Shown here piece after piece: positions 48,141 to 59,050 of a DNA stretch of 64,000 bases; position 1 is the stretch's first letter; every line of letters begins with the position of its first letter. The notes under the pieces were generated by a model that saw only the letters and a list, made by a program, of their open reading frames with translations, was not told where the DNA came from and did not search any database. Both the position numbers and the translations under genes were made by a program. The DNA lies in NCBI GenBank assembly GCA_033980235.1, contig CM067067.1, forward strand, positions 16,426,401 to 16,490,400, read 5' to 3'. This DNA is from Diadema setosum (Eukaryota > Echinodermata > Echinoidea > Diadematoida > Diadematidae).

Positions 48141-48686
48141 TTAAAGGGAAAGTTCAGCTTCGTATATATGTGAATATTGATAGAACACAACTGTGAAAGT
48201 TTGAGGAAAATTAGACAATCTGTTCAAAACTTACAAAATTTTGAAGTTTCAGTGCCGCCATTGCTGGATAAGAAGACTAAGTACATTGTACGTACAGCTT
48301 GTGATGTCACAAAAGATGTAGAACAATACAAATAAAGGAAATTCAACAAGTTTTCACATTTCTTGCATAAAAAAACACTTGCCTGTTTCAGAAGGCAGGG
48401 GGAGTAATATTACCGCTAGCGCTGTATGTCAGTGACAAGTTGAGAGAATGTGTACTTCTTTCAAAATCTATGACTTTGCAAAAAAAAACAACAACAACAA
48501 CCTCTTTATATTTTCCTCATCATTCTATTCCAAAAGCATGTGACATCATAAACTAGTCTTCTCCTCAAACAGTGACTGTGCAAAAACTTTAAAAATTCAT
48601 AACTTTTTCTCAAACTTTCACTGATGTGTCCTATTGCTGCATTCACACAATCCACATGTCTTTGAAGGTGAACTTGTCCCTAATTA
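48141..48686. mobile_element. MITE with AAAGGGAAAGTTCA ends (546 bp)
   Basis: ttaaagggaaagttcagctt on the left, gaaggtgaacttgtccctaatta inverted on the right, imperfect. The interior includes paired words for 'aaagtttgaggaaaa' and its inverse (tttttctcaaactttcac), so it folds back over most of its length. Confidence 0.6.
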
Positions 48687-49870
48687 GGTGGATGTTGAGG
48701 AGGGGTTGAATTAAAGAAGGGGGAAGGAGGTCAATACAGCACATCTAACTTTATTTTGTTCAATGAATGGTGACTCTAATGTTGTGCTCAATGTTTTCTG
48801 TTCCATAAACTGGCAATTCTAATACTCCTCAATAGAAGGGGCATGGTACAATTAAATGTATAATTTGCATGTGGGATGAAGTTATTCACGCCAGCAATAG
48901 TTCCTGTGAGAGAGCATGCACAATTTTATTAGATTTCAGCTCCACATGGGTATTGGAAAAAGAGCATAGTACGTATGATAATCAATCAATTTGAAACCTT
49001 TCAAAGTTTGATGCATTGTACAGTGTGTACAAGTGTACACTGTACCTACATTGTACGTAGATAAAGAGTGCTGTCATACACAGACTCTTAAAGGGCCATT
49101 AAAAAAAAAAATATGTGTGTCACACATGGAACAAGGTACTTCAAGCAACTGGAAAAAAAATGTTTTTTGTACGGATCATTTCTCTTGCACGTCAGTGATT
49201 TTGTGCTTCAATGTCTGATGGCAAGTACACTTGAATGTACAGTATGCATTTTGATATCAATCTCTTACCCAGGTAAACTCCACTTCTCACAAAATAACAG
49301 CTGCATCAACAACACATAACTAGCATACAGTGGAATTGATACTGTATTATATGCCAAAGCTATTTGTACAATGGGCAAATGCAAATAATAAAAGTTGATG
49401 GAAAGCATACACTTGTTGCACTTGTACGGTTAGAATCATAGTTTCATGTGCAAAATGACATTTGGGCTGTATTGGGAACACGAATGTTTACTTTTTTCAT
49501 CCATGCTAAAGTGTTTTTATCAATGTACAAATTCAGAAGAAAAAAAAAATAAAGAGATGAGAGGCCATTGAAGCTGCAAGATATAAACATGGAGCCAGAA
49601 TCAATGCATTTTATAAGAGGTTAGACAATAGCACACTGGAATCATTCATGAAATATACAAACAGACTTATCACACCCTTATCAATATAGCGTTTGATTGA
49701 ATTTCTTTTGCATACCATAAAAGTGAACATTTGGTATGTGATTTATTTACCAGCAGTCTGTCCAACTGGACAAATAGAGCACATAATGTACTGTATGTAT
49801 TCTCACTTTTGCTGACTGAGCCAAAGCACTATAACAAAAGGGATTGCCCTTCCTTTGACATGCCATGGTG

Positions 49871-50036
49871 CAGGGGCAGATCCAGGAATTCTGTAAAGAG
49901 GGGGCGCGTTTACAAAATTAAAGGGGGGTGCATGCACCCCTCCCCCTATTTTTTCTTTGTATTTCTTTTGTTTCAACATAAACTAAAGGGGGGGGGGGGC
50001 GTGCGCCCGGTGCGGTCCTCCTCGGATCCGCCACTG
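49871..50036. mobile_element. hAT-like MITE with CAGGGGCAGATCC ends (166 bp)
   Basis: It starts CAGGGGCAGATCCAGGAATT and ends GGATCCGCCACTG. Flanks share TGGTG (5 bp). The core is made of complementary G and C runs around ggtgcatgcacc. Confidence 0.65.
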
Positions 50037-50412
50037 TGGTGGCTTTATGTTTGGAAGTAACTAGTACCAGTATTTAGACAGGATGTCAAGTATGTGACTG
50101 ATTGTGGTTTTCACCAAATTTTGAGATACAAGGTTTTGGCACCAAAGCAACACTGCATGCATAAAGTAACACTAATTTTGTGTTTTGGCGTCACATGAAA
50201 TGAACAGCAGTCACAAAATATTATACATTGGAAGTACCAGATTCAGTGTAAAAATGCTAAAAACAATTCAGGGTGTACTGGATAGAACCTACAGAGTAAT
50301 GTATTTGTTTAGGATATACCAGGGAGGTGCTAGAGAAGGAGAGACAACTCCTGCTCTCCTTTGAAGTCATGCGCGGCACCGCCGAGAAGTTATGCGCTTA
50401 ACTACAGGTGGA

Positions 50413-51720
50413 AACTAGAAATATCACTTAAGGTGATTAATACCCCCGCCCCGTGACGACAGTCTTACCCAAGGAATGATCTTTCCTTGATCTTCTGCCA
50501 TTTAAATGCCATTACCATGGCAACGCAGCTTCCGACACGTCCGAAAAATATGACTTGCACATCTTCCCACCAAGACTATTGTGTGTGCCACATTTCATAA
50601 GCTTTTGTCAAAAACTGAGGAAGTAGTTCAATCCACAAGATCTTTCCTTGATCTTCCGCCATTAATATGCCGTTACCATGGCAACGCAGCTTCCGACACG
50701 TCCAAAAAATATGTCTTGCACATCTTCCCACCAAGACCAATGTGTGTGCCACATTTCATGAGCTTCAGTCGAATACAGAGGAAGTAGTTCAATCCGCAAG
50801 ATCTTTCCTTGATCTTCTGCCATTTATATGCCGTTACCATGGCAACGCAGCTTCCGACACGTCCGAAAAATATGTCTTCCACATCTTCCCACCAAGATCA
50901 AGGTGTGTGCCACATTTCATAAGCTTTGGTCAAAAAACTGAGGAAGTAGTTAAATCCGCAAGATCTTTCCTTGATCTTCTGCCATTAATATGCCGTTACC
51001 ATGGCAACGTACTTTCGGGTACTGTCAAAAAATGCGTCTTGCACATCTACAACCAAAGGCACACATCTGTACCAAGTTTCATGGAAATTGGGCAAAAACT
51101 GAGGAAGTAGTTTGCAACACAAAATTTTCCATCATTTTGGCTCATATAATATGTGAGCTGTTACCATGGCAACATACTTTTTGTCACTGTCAAGAAATGT
51201 GTCATGCTGACCTATATCCTAAGACAAACATTCAATATGAATTCCATGAGAATTGGAAGAACACTGATGAAGCAGTTTTGCCATGAAGCATTTTGCCCTA
51301 TATTTTACCAATAACATGCCGTTACCATGGCAACGCACTTTTTGCCACTGCGGAAATATGTGTCTTGCACATTAACATATTCAGATGAACATCTGTACCT
51401 AATTTCATAAAAATTGATCAAAAACTGTGGGAGGAGTTCACGACGCAAGATTTGTGCCCATTTTTGCCCATAATATGCCGTTACCATGGCAACGTACTTT
51501 TGGGTACTGTCAAAAAATATGTCTTGCACATCTACAACCCAAGGCACACATCTGTGCCAAGTTTTATGGGAATCGGTTGAAAACTGAGGAAGTAGTTCGC
51601 GACGCAAGATTTGCAACGGACCGACCGCCCGACCGCCCGACCGACCGACCGCCCGACCGACCGCCCGACCGTCCGCTGATTCCTATATACCCCCTTCAAA
51701 CTTTGTTTGGCGGGGGTATA
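50413..51720 (+). mobile_element. Pearl/Helentron-type element 3 (161-bp tandem core)
   Basis: It starts AACTAGAAATATCACTTAAG followed by ttaatacccccgcc. Seven core units carry gccgttaccatggcaacg at spacings of 161, 161, 162, 165, 161 and 159 bp. A (GACCGCCC)n run lies at about 51619-51676. The 3' end is the hairpin TATACCCCC...GGGGGTATA. The 147-codon open frame at 50667-51110 arises from the repeat and is not a credible gene. Confidence 0.75.
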
Positions 51721-51724
51721 ACCA

Positions 51725-51883
51725 GGGGGGTGTTTCATCAACGCTTGTCAGTGCCGACAACTGTCGGCGCTGACCAATTTCAGCAAAATCCTTGGTTTTG
51801 ATTGGCTGAGATGCTCTGGTCACCGACTGTTACTATGGCGATTCAAGTTGTCAGCGCCGACAAACATTGATGAAACACCCCCC
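51725..51883. mobile_element. MITE with GGGGGGTGTTTCATCAA ends (159 bp)
   Basis: The outer inverted repeats run ggggggtgtttcatcaac... and ...attgatgaaacacccccc. The left half holds a second hairpin, gtcagtgccgaca / tgtcggcgctgac. Confidence 0.75.
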
Positions 51884-52975
51884 AGGTGCTTTGACAAAAG
51901 AGAGCATCAATAATCGGGACTAGCGCTCTCACATCTAGAAATAGTTGCCCCTACTGCAATTTGCTCTCTCTTTCAATGTGATGGCAACAATGAATTTGTG
52001 TACCTAGAATTGGAGCAGCGAATCAAAATGCAGTGTGAAACTGACAATTTTAACAGCAAATAGTTTAAAAGCACGCTGGAACATGCTTTAGCGGAGTACT
52101 TTATTTGAAAGATGAAAATATCCCAGATTAAAAGATAGAAAACTAACATGCGGAAACGTGCGCATTATAGAAAAATATATGGTTTTTAAGAGGGCCTAAT
52201 TTTCATTTCATTTCAATTTGCGCATTACGAAAAAACTAGAAATACATGTTTATAATATTGAATTCTTTCCTATACTATTCTAAATCAATTCAAGTATTTC
52301 ATTTAAAATTTTACGGTGAAATAAAGCTTGTAATTCAACGAAAGGTGAAATGCGTTCTTCGTTTCCGAACTTCGTCTTGCAACTAGAGCGGTGCCGAGCA
52401 TGACTTCAAAGCGTAGTGGAATGCTAGACATCCCATTGTAACGCCTTGAACCCAAACATGTGTTTGCATGAATTACGAAGAGTTGCCACTCCATCTCTGT
52501 AACACCTCCCTGGATATATAGTGTAGTAAATGTATTAAATTCATAAGACATCCAAATACCACACTTTATGAATTACTTGCTATACAATGTCTGAAAATGC
52601 AATACCAACTACACAGTCATGTTCACTCTAGCAGCCTGTGTGACACCTGCACTAATGTTGTAATTAAAGTCTGAATATTTTTATCTTTTTACTCAGGTTT
52701 AGTGAAAATATGAATGCTATACAATATTCTGTTTTCCTACAACAGTAAATTTAATGAGGGTCACAATAATCTTTTGTATCAAACTCATATTTTGGATGAA
52801 TTGAACACGAAATGCCCTCTCAGGCCCACTGTTTCACTGCACACAAACTTTTACCAAATTTCATTTTGGGGACCTACATGTAAATTCAAGCAGTAATCCT
52901 ACCTTTAATATTGACTTGGGTATCGATATACAAACTAATGGAACAGTTGTGTGGCAGTTGTGTGATTATACAATA

Positions 52976-53323
52976 GTTACATTCAGACGACAAGCCCTAA
53001 CCTTGAGGTTAGGAAACCTCGAGGTTAAGCTCTTGACCCCTAACTTCAACGTGCGTCCACACAACGAATCTTAACCTTGAGGTTAAATTCCTGCCCCTTC
53101 GAGTGCGTTGATTTTTGTGTCCACACGGTGCTTAACTATGACTGGGGACCCCCCGCGGCTCGTGGTTAAAGCGCTAACCATAAGATTTCTCGGTGGCTCT
53201 TAACATCGAGCTAATCTTGAGGTTAGCTGACTATGAGTGTGTCTTCACGGTCCCTAACTACAGTACAAGCTTAACCTCGACGTTTCCTAACCTCGAGGTT
53301 AAGGCTTGTCGTCTGAACGTAAC
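52976..53323. mobile_element. Palindromic MITE with repeated AACCTCGAGGTTA motif (348 bp)
   Basis: It starts GTTACATTCAGACGACAAGC and ends GCTTGTCGTCTGAACGTAAC, inverted over about 55 bp. The self-complementary word taacct(t/c)gaggtta occurs repeatedly at both ends and inside. No clear target duplication. Confidence 0.75.
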
Positions 53324-53586
53324 TTTTGTCGAATTTGTATTTAAGCGATCTCATCACTGGATCATTAGCTTGCAACAACATTTGTACAAAACAATCGCTA
53401 AATTTCTCTGAGTTCCTTCAGTATTTTCAACTGTTGATAAAATTTGAATTGTTTTGCTTTGTTTCAGTTGTCCATTTCATTTTGTATCTATACAAAAATC
53501 AATTTTTCAACAGAGTTGGCTTCCCTGGAAGTTTGAGTTTGCATGGCTCCATCCCCTATCACAGCTGGAATGCCAGCATTGCGTAC

Positions 53587-53733
53587 CTGCACGGTAGTAG
53601 CCAAATGACATGTGTTTTGTAGCTGGTCTCCTAGCAACCCAGAGAGCAAAGATGCTGATGAGAAAGCTTGCAAAGTCACTGAGGAGGTGAGCTGCATCTG
53701 TCATGATGGCCAAACTGTGAGCAAGGTAGCCAC
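53587..53733 (-). CDS. slc30a2-like: ZnT exon 1 of 6 visible: TM2
   Basis: Acceptor TTTGTGCAG|GTGGC, donor GTGCAG|GTACGC. It encodes [20 protein letters not shown], then a hydrophobic segment and SFGYYRA (visible residues 1-48). H15 and D19 in DAAHLLSD are the TM2 half of the transmembrane zinc site. It starts in phase 1 of a Gly codon, so at least one coding exon with TM1 precedes it, and I did not find it in the window. Confidence 0.93.
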
Positions 53734-53871
53734 CTGCACAAAGAAATCAGACACACAAGGGTATTCAGACACAAATGTATGACAGTTGAATTAACTGTAA
53801 AGTAAGATTGTCTAAAATTGCAATTGATTGATAAAATGCCCTGTATCTACATGAATAAGACTAAATTTATC

Positions 53872-53996
53872 AGTGTTTTAGTAGTAGCTATGACAAAAGA
53901 AATCACGAGTATACATACTCAAGCAGGATTTGAACCCACGACCTGATATCCGGATAGACGTCTTATCCACTAGACCACCAAGCTTCTGCCTGACAG
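53872..53996 (-). mobile_element. tRNA-derived SINE fragment, minus strand
   Basis: On the minus strand an A box (tggtctagtggataagacg) and a B box (gggttcaaatcc) lie at tRNA spacing. The acceptor stem does not pair, so it is not a working tRNA. The tail includes gctactactaaaacactga, also found in the core of the fold-back at 26041-26177. Confidence 0.65.
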
Positions 53997-54074
53997 CCTG
54001 TGCTGGTTCTAATCCTTCAGTGCTGGTTCTAATTTTAAATTTTCCCAGCCAAAACCATTTGCAAATTGGAGCTG

Positions 54075-54240
54075 ACTGCCTTTTTGCAGCATTAAAATTT
54101 TGTGAATTGCCGCTGGAATTCAATGCTCATACAATGTAGTGTCAACAACAACTTACATGTGCATTTTAATTTGGGAATCTTGGCTCTTACAAAATTTGCA
54201 AAATCAAGACGCACACGAATATTTCTGTTTTTACAGAATC
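54075..54240. repeat. MITE-like repeat related to 58437-58643
   Basis: gtgcattttaattt(gg)gaatcttggctct and gacgcacacgaatattt parallel the element at 58437-58643. The left boundary is unclear. Confidence 0.4.
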
Positions 54241-54261
54241 TGTCTAGACTCTGTACTTCAC

Positions 54262-54658
54262 AAAGGAAACCAAGGCCCAAATATAAATGTGGATTGAGTA
54301 TTGAAAGCTATAATGTCAGTAGAACACATCAGTGAAAGGAGACCACTACACGTCATAATGTCATTATGGACAATATACAAACAAAGACAAGCAAAGTTCA
54401 ACATGTTTTCACTTTCTTGCAAAATGAAAGAGCACTTGACTTGCCTCTTTCAGAAAATTCTCAAATTGCTGTGCAAAATGACATCATGAACTGAACTAGT
54501 CTTCTTCTCCAGCAATGATGGTAACAAGACTAGAAAAAAAAACTTTTGAAAAGACTGTCTGATTTAACCTCAAAAACTCACTGATGTATTCTATTAAAGG
54601 TATATCTGCTGAGCACTTTCACTCAATCCACATTGATATTTAGGCTTTGGTTTCCTTT
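54262..54658. mobile_element. AAAGGAAACC MITE, full-size form (397 bp)
   Basis: Left aaaggaaaccaaggcccaaa...aatgtggattgagt; right actcaatccacatt...ggctttggtttccttt. Inverted over about 38 bp. Confidence 0.7.
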
Positions 54659-55164
54659 GAATTCCTCTCAGTGTTTTAAAAGAGAGCTTTGGGCCGATCA
54701 GAAACAAAGCACAGTCTTTGAACAACACTGACTGTACCATATGCCCCCCCCCCCAAAAAAAGAAGAAATTACAACTGGAGCCTCCGAAATGATAACTTTA
54801 AAAATCGTGAGACAACCCAAATATGTACAATTTCAGGGTATGAAACAATAAAGTGGTCAAAGAGAAATGAGGAGTTTTGTATCAAGAGCATGTCAGGAAT
54901 CCCTTCCCTCCAAGTTCTGACCATTGTGCTCACACATTATGCAGTTAAAAGAGCATCCAAGTGCTAAACTTGAAGAATCAGACATACGACATGCTTTACA
55001 ACAATCCATATTACTCTATGACTACTTAACCAAATCAAATGGGGTTTTCTGCAAAATATAGCTACGATTTTATATTTTTAGTCCCTAAAATAGCATTCAG
55101 ATAGTTTGATCATATTGGAAGCTATCAATGCAGAAGTCCAATTGTATTTATTTTATTTTATTAT

Positions 55165-55245
55165 TTTTTTTTTTTTTTTTTTTTTGGGGGGGGGGGGGAC
55201 ATTCTGAATGGTGCTATAGATTCCATAAAACAGTTTTGTTTTTTG

Positions 55246-55275
<30 letters not shown>
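55165..55275. repeat. T run, G run and (TTTTG)n tract
   Basis: T(about 22)G(about 13), then a short spacer and TTTTG pentamers. Confidence 0.9.
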
Positions 55276-55276
<1 letters not shown>

Positions 55277-57108
55277 TGCATTCATGATCGTTCAAGTGCT
55301 CTCTACAAGCAATCCCACCTGTCGCTAAAGTCTCACATCTGGAGACTGCATTCACAATGAGGCCACAGCATGATCCCAAATTGACAAATGTAGCTGAAAA
55401 AAAAAAAACAACCTAATACATTCAGTTGTGACAATGACAATGGGCACTACTATTTAACCTTGGCCCCCTGTGGTGTAATCCAAATATAGGCTTCCATACT
55501 TGGGTTGCCACGAAGACAGAGAATTAAGGGTGATAGAAGTCAGTCATGTCATGTTGTGAACAAGGTGAGGAGGTGCAGAACGTGATTCTCAGCAGGGGCT
55601 AGTCAAATGTTGACAAAAACTGACAAAAAGCACAGAATATTGCATGAATGCATCACTACAAGTGTATGAATCAATGATGCATTTAAATGCAATGCATCAC
55701 TAGTAGCACATCAACAGACATCAATACAGCAAGTGGACAACTTAAATACGTAATCACCACTTCATCTGTTGCAAAAAAACAAAACAAAAAACAGAACAGC
55801 TGAAGTTTAAAACTAAACATAAATCGAAGACTGAAAAACATCAGACAGCAATAGAGCAATCACTGTCTGAATGTCATGAAAACCACAAAAAGTGATTAAG
55901 CTGTTGTCACCTCTTGTAGGTTTGTCTTTTTACATAATTAGTGCTACAGCTGTATACTAATTGTTTTTGTCCATGTATCAATAATGTAAATTCATCATCA
56001 ATGACCCCCACCCCCTTGCCTTCACACTGTGAATTACTGCCGTAATCTTTGCTATTGTGAAGAATTTGAGAAGGATAAACATGTACCTGCATAGACTTCT
56101 TGGAGGCATGTTGTGAAGGAAAGGGAAAGATTCTGTGTGGAAGCAAATAGCGTTCTTTTGTGAGGCAATTGTAAGCGCACGTCATCATCTTATTAATAGT
56201 GCATCTGTGACAGTTACCGACATGCTTACTTCATGGAAACGAGAAAATTTGAAGTTCCATTTCACTTTCTTCAGTCAAATTTCTATGAAACTGTACCTCT
56301 TTGATTTCTTACAAAACATCTCCCTGAATATGGAAAAAGGCGTCTACAGGCCTTTTAAAAGGTAATGTTTACTGATTAAATATCTGTGGGGTTTCATATT
56401 ATCAAGCAAGCGCAACATGTCGTGACAGTCTTTGATCAAACTTCTAAGAAATATGGCATCATATCATCGTGGATACACTTCAACATCTGAACATGACGTA
56501 TGCTCTCAAAAAAAGAAAAGAAAAGAAAGAAAACAAGTTTGTTTCTGTTGGTGAATGTGGCATTTACTTCATACTCTGTTCCAAAATCTCATTACAGCTT
56601 GGGTTTACCTTTCTCTCTCCCATCCTTGGCCTGCAATATTGTAGACCTTCCATATTACCAGCCACCACCAAATGATTGCTTTGACAATTTTTCCTCTCAT
56701 CCACAAGATGTGTACTTTAGAAGTCCATCAATCAATATTGCAAAATAGTTTCCATGCAGCACTGCTTTCTAAATGTCATTTTGCAGCCCGTTTTGATGTA
56801 ATGAGTTCATTAGCACTACATAATAGCACGGATGACTAAAGTTCTATAGAATATTCCTTCCTTCCTGCATCAATCAAAGCGGCCTTGTGTCATTCTTACA
56901 GTACCAGTATTTGATGTACACGTACGGGTATTTCCAAACAATGTCTGCTCTGTATTGCCTTTCCTCTCCCTCCCTCTTCATTTCCTTATTGTTATGATAG
57001 TGTTGTCCTTGTACCTCCTTTTTTTGCCCCAAGTATGTGTATGTGTACATTCAATGTACATATACACATACTTACAAATATTTAGTACTACAATGTATGA
57101 TATTATTA

Positions 57109-57246
57109 GTTATCCCCTGCTTGTTCACGAAATACGGGCAAATATCTACGGTCTGGTGCCATATTCCATGAGGCCGAAGGCTGAATGGAATATGGCACCA
57201 GACCGTAGATATTTCCCGTATTTCGTAAGAACAAGCAGGGGGTAAC
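57109..57246. mobile_element. 138-bp near-perfect palindrome
   Basis: Arms of about 60 bp (gttatcccctgcttgttc...gtctggtgccatattccat and inverse) surround the core gaggccgaaggctga. Only a handful of mismatches and small indels. MITE-like. Confidence 0.8.
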
Positions 57247-58016
57247 GATTTTATCTTTTAGTGTAAGTGCTAACCTTCTTCTCGCTGATTTCCCCTCGTG
57301 AATGATGTTGAAATCGCCGGCTGTCAGCCATGACCATGTTGACTTAGGCCTACGTTTCGAGAGCTGATTACTGCATGCGATGCGCGCATACAAATACATA
57401 CATACACGTACACGCCATAAGATACTGCAGTGCAGTAGCCAGATAGATATAAGTTGCTGTTGTTTATCAAGCGTCTAGTGGTCTCAGGTTATGTGCGCAA
57501 TACACTTGAGGACCGCACGCTGTCCATTTGTTTTGTACAGGATTAGCGCGCACTTTCCTATAAGCGTCTTTGGTACACGCGCAGCTTGCTGTGTAATACA
57601 GTATCATGACGTCATATCACGTAATACGGGATATATTAAGTGGTTGATTGACCAATGAGATTACAGAATTCACAATCACTAAAAGATAATGGTTCTTATA
57701 TGCATACAGGTGAATTGATCTTTAAATCTTTTAATATCTTAAAAATTATAAAGAATTAGTCAACAAACAGTAAGTTTTATGACAAAACACACAAAAAAGA
57801 AGACTCCCTCACAGAAAAAAAAAATATATATAGAAGATATATAGGATCTTTACATCTTGATACTGCAGCTGTTTACACTGTTGATGGCATTTTGGTTGGT
57901 ACTTCATCTTTCAAGTTTAAGTTGGAAGTGGCTTTTTATCAATGGCACCCATAAAATCACCTTTATGAAATCCAAAGTAAAAGAAAACCAAGGTATAATA
58001 CAGAAACAAACTAGAA

Positions 58017-59050
58017 CTATCACTGAAGATGATTAATGCCCTGCTCCAACAACTCAGACTGAGTGAAAAAGAACTGAACCAGGGTTTGATAAAAAGCTCT
58101 GTTTACAGTTTATGTGTGTGTATTTTAAAAATGCTTCAGTTTGATACAAAAATGTATGGTTACCATGGCAATGCTTTTTTTTCTGATACTAAGACTATGG
58201 TGTCTTGCATACATGTATCTACAAGTGCTGTACACCTATCTGTGGAAATAATATAATTCACAAGGTTTTGGTAATATTAAGGTTACCATGGCAATGCTCT
58301 GTCTGTCAACACAAAAATCAAGTCTCCACATCTACAAATGTATCCCTCCATGCCATGCTTAATGTCCATCAAATTTGATTTCAATTGCTTCAAAACTGTG
58401 GAAGTTAATTCACTCCACAAGATTTTCAAGAAAATACTGTAAAACAAGATATTTTCACGGCATAGAATTTTCATGAATTAGAGCCGACAGCCTTTTTCAC
58501 GGTACGAAATTTTCACAAGTTGCCTCTAACATTCAATGCGTATAGTGTACACAAGAACTTTCACGTGCATTTTAATTTCGCGAATCTTGGCTCTCGCGCA
58601 ATTCGCAAAATTAAAATGCACACGAACATTCCTAGTTTTTCAGTATGCACTGACCATGGCAATGCCTTGTAAGGTACAAACATAAAGAGTGTCTAGAATA
58701 ACTACACCTATGTACATATGCAGATTATTTTACATACCAAATTTGAAATAAATTGCTTAAATACTGTGGAATTAGTTTGCTCCACAAGGTTTTGGGAAAA
58801 TTGAGGTTACCATGGCTATGCTTTCTTCCACAAACACATAAAATATGTCTTGCATATCTACACCTCAATGTCATCATGTACCCTACGTTTCATCTTAATT
58901 GCTTCAAAACTGTACAGGAGTTCGCAAAGCAAGATTTGCAACGGACCAACCGACCGCCTGACAGACCGCGCAACCATGCGACTGCGCAACCACACGCCGA
59001 TTCCTATAACCCCTTATACCCTTCATGTATGGTATGCTGGGGTTTTATCA
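58017..59050 (+). mobile_element. Pearl/Helentron-type element 4
   Basis: It starts near aactagaactatcactgaag, followed by attaatgccctgc. Core units contain ggttaccatggcaatgc at about 58163, 58286, 58654 and 58810. A degenerate gacc/gcaac run follows (aaccaaccgaccgcctgac). The 3' end aacccctta...tgctggggtt can pair. It is interrupted by a TA-flanked MITE at 58437-58643. Confidence 0.6.
58437..58643. mobile_element. TA-flanked MITE nested in element 4 (207 bp)
   Basis: TA|CTGTAAAACAAGATATTTTC ... GAACATTCCTAGTTTTTCAG|TA. Inside, gtgcattttaatttcgcgaa faces its inverse ttcgcaaaattaaaatgcac. Confidence 0.6.

Larger units (their letters stand above)
50320..52512 (+). mobile_element. CAGGGAGGTG-ended element, copy C, split by later insertions
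   Basis: Left part 50320-50410 and right part from about 51885 to 52512 are colinear with copy A. Flanks gatatac/gatatat give a 7-bp duplication with one change. The middle is occupied by a pearl-like element (50413-51720) and a MITE (51725-51883). About 10 bp of copy A (ttacccctg) is missing at the insertion point. Confidence 0.85.
47128..53586 (-). other. ZnT intron 1 of the visible part (6.5 kb)
   Basis: Packed with mobile elements at 48141-48686, 49871-50036, 50320-52512 and 52976-53323. Poly-C/T tract at 48079-48100. No additional exon recognised; exon phases already match without one. Confidence 0.6.
35549..53733 (-). other. slc30a2-like: SLC30A/ZnT zinc transporter gene, visible part (six 3' exons)
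   Basis: Six exons at 53587-53733, 46974-47127, 42160-42385, 37613-37718, 36636-36770 and 35549-35694 join into one frame of 303 codons plus stop. All junctions are GT-AG and keep phase. Introns are about 6.5, 4.6, 4.4, 0.84 and 0.94 kb. The product is a cation diffusion facilitator that moves Zn2+ out of the cytosol, usually into vesicles, in exchange for protons. The protein lacks only the N-terminal cytosolic segment and TM1, expected on exon(s) further right. The ZnT2/3/4/8 subgroup is indicated by the short histidine-rich loop between TM4 and TM5 and by the RNCVRC-type C-terminus; which of the four is closest cannot be told without alignment. Expression and regulation cannot be read from this sequence. 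Confidence 0.9.

Noticed and set aside
50667..51110. 147-codon open frame with repeating PWQRSF...HLP units
   Set aside because: It is the translation of the 161-bp tandem core of a mobile element; the period is not a multiple of three, and the frame is lost in other units.
53926..53996. Possible functional tRNA gene on the minus strand
   Set aside because: A and B boxes are present but the acceptor stem does not pair, and the sequence continues into a SINE tail.
55907..57399. Several 70-97 codon frames upstream of the ZnT exons, considered for the missing TM1 exon
   Set aside because: None has a hydrophobic TM1-like segment ending in Val-Gly at a donor in the needed phase.
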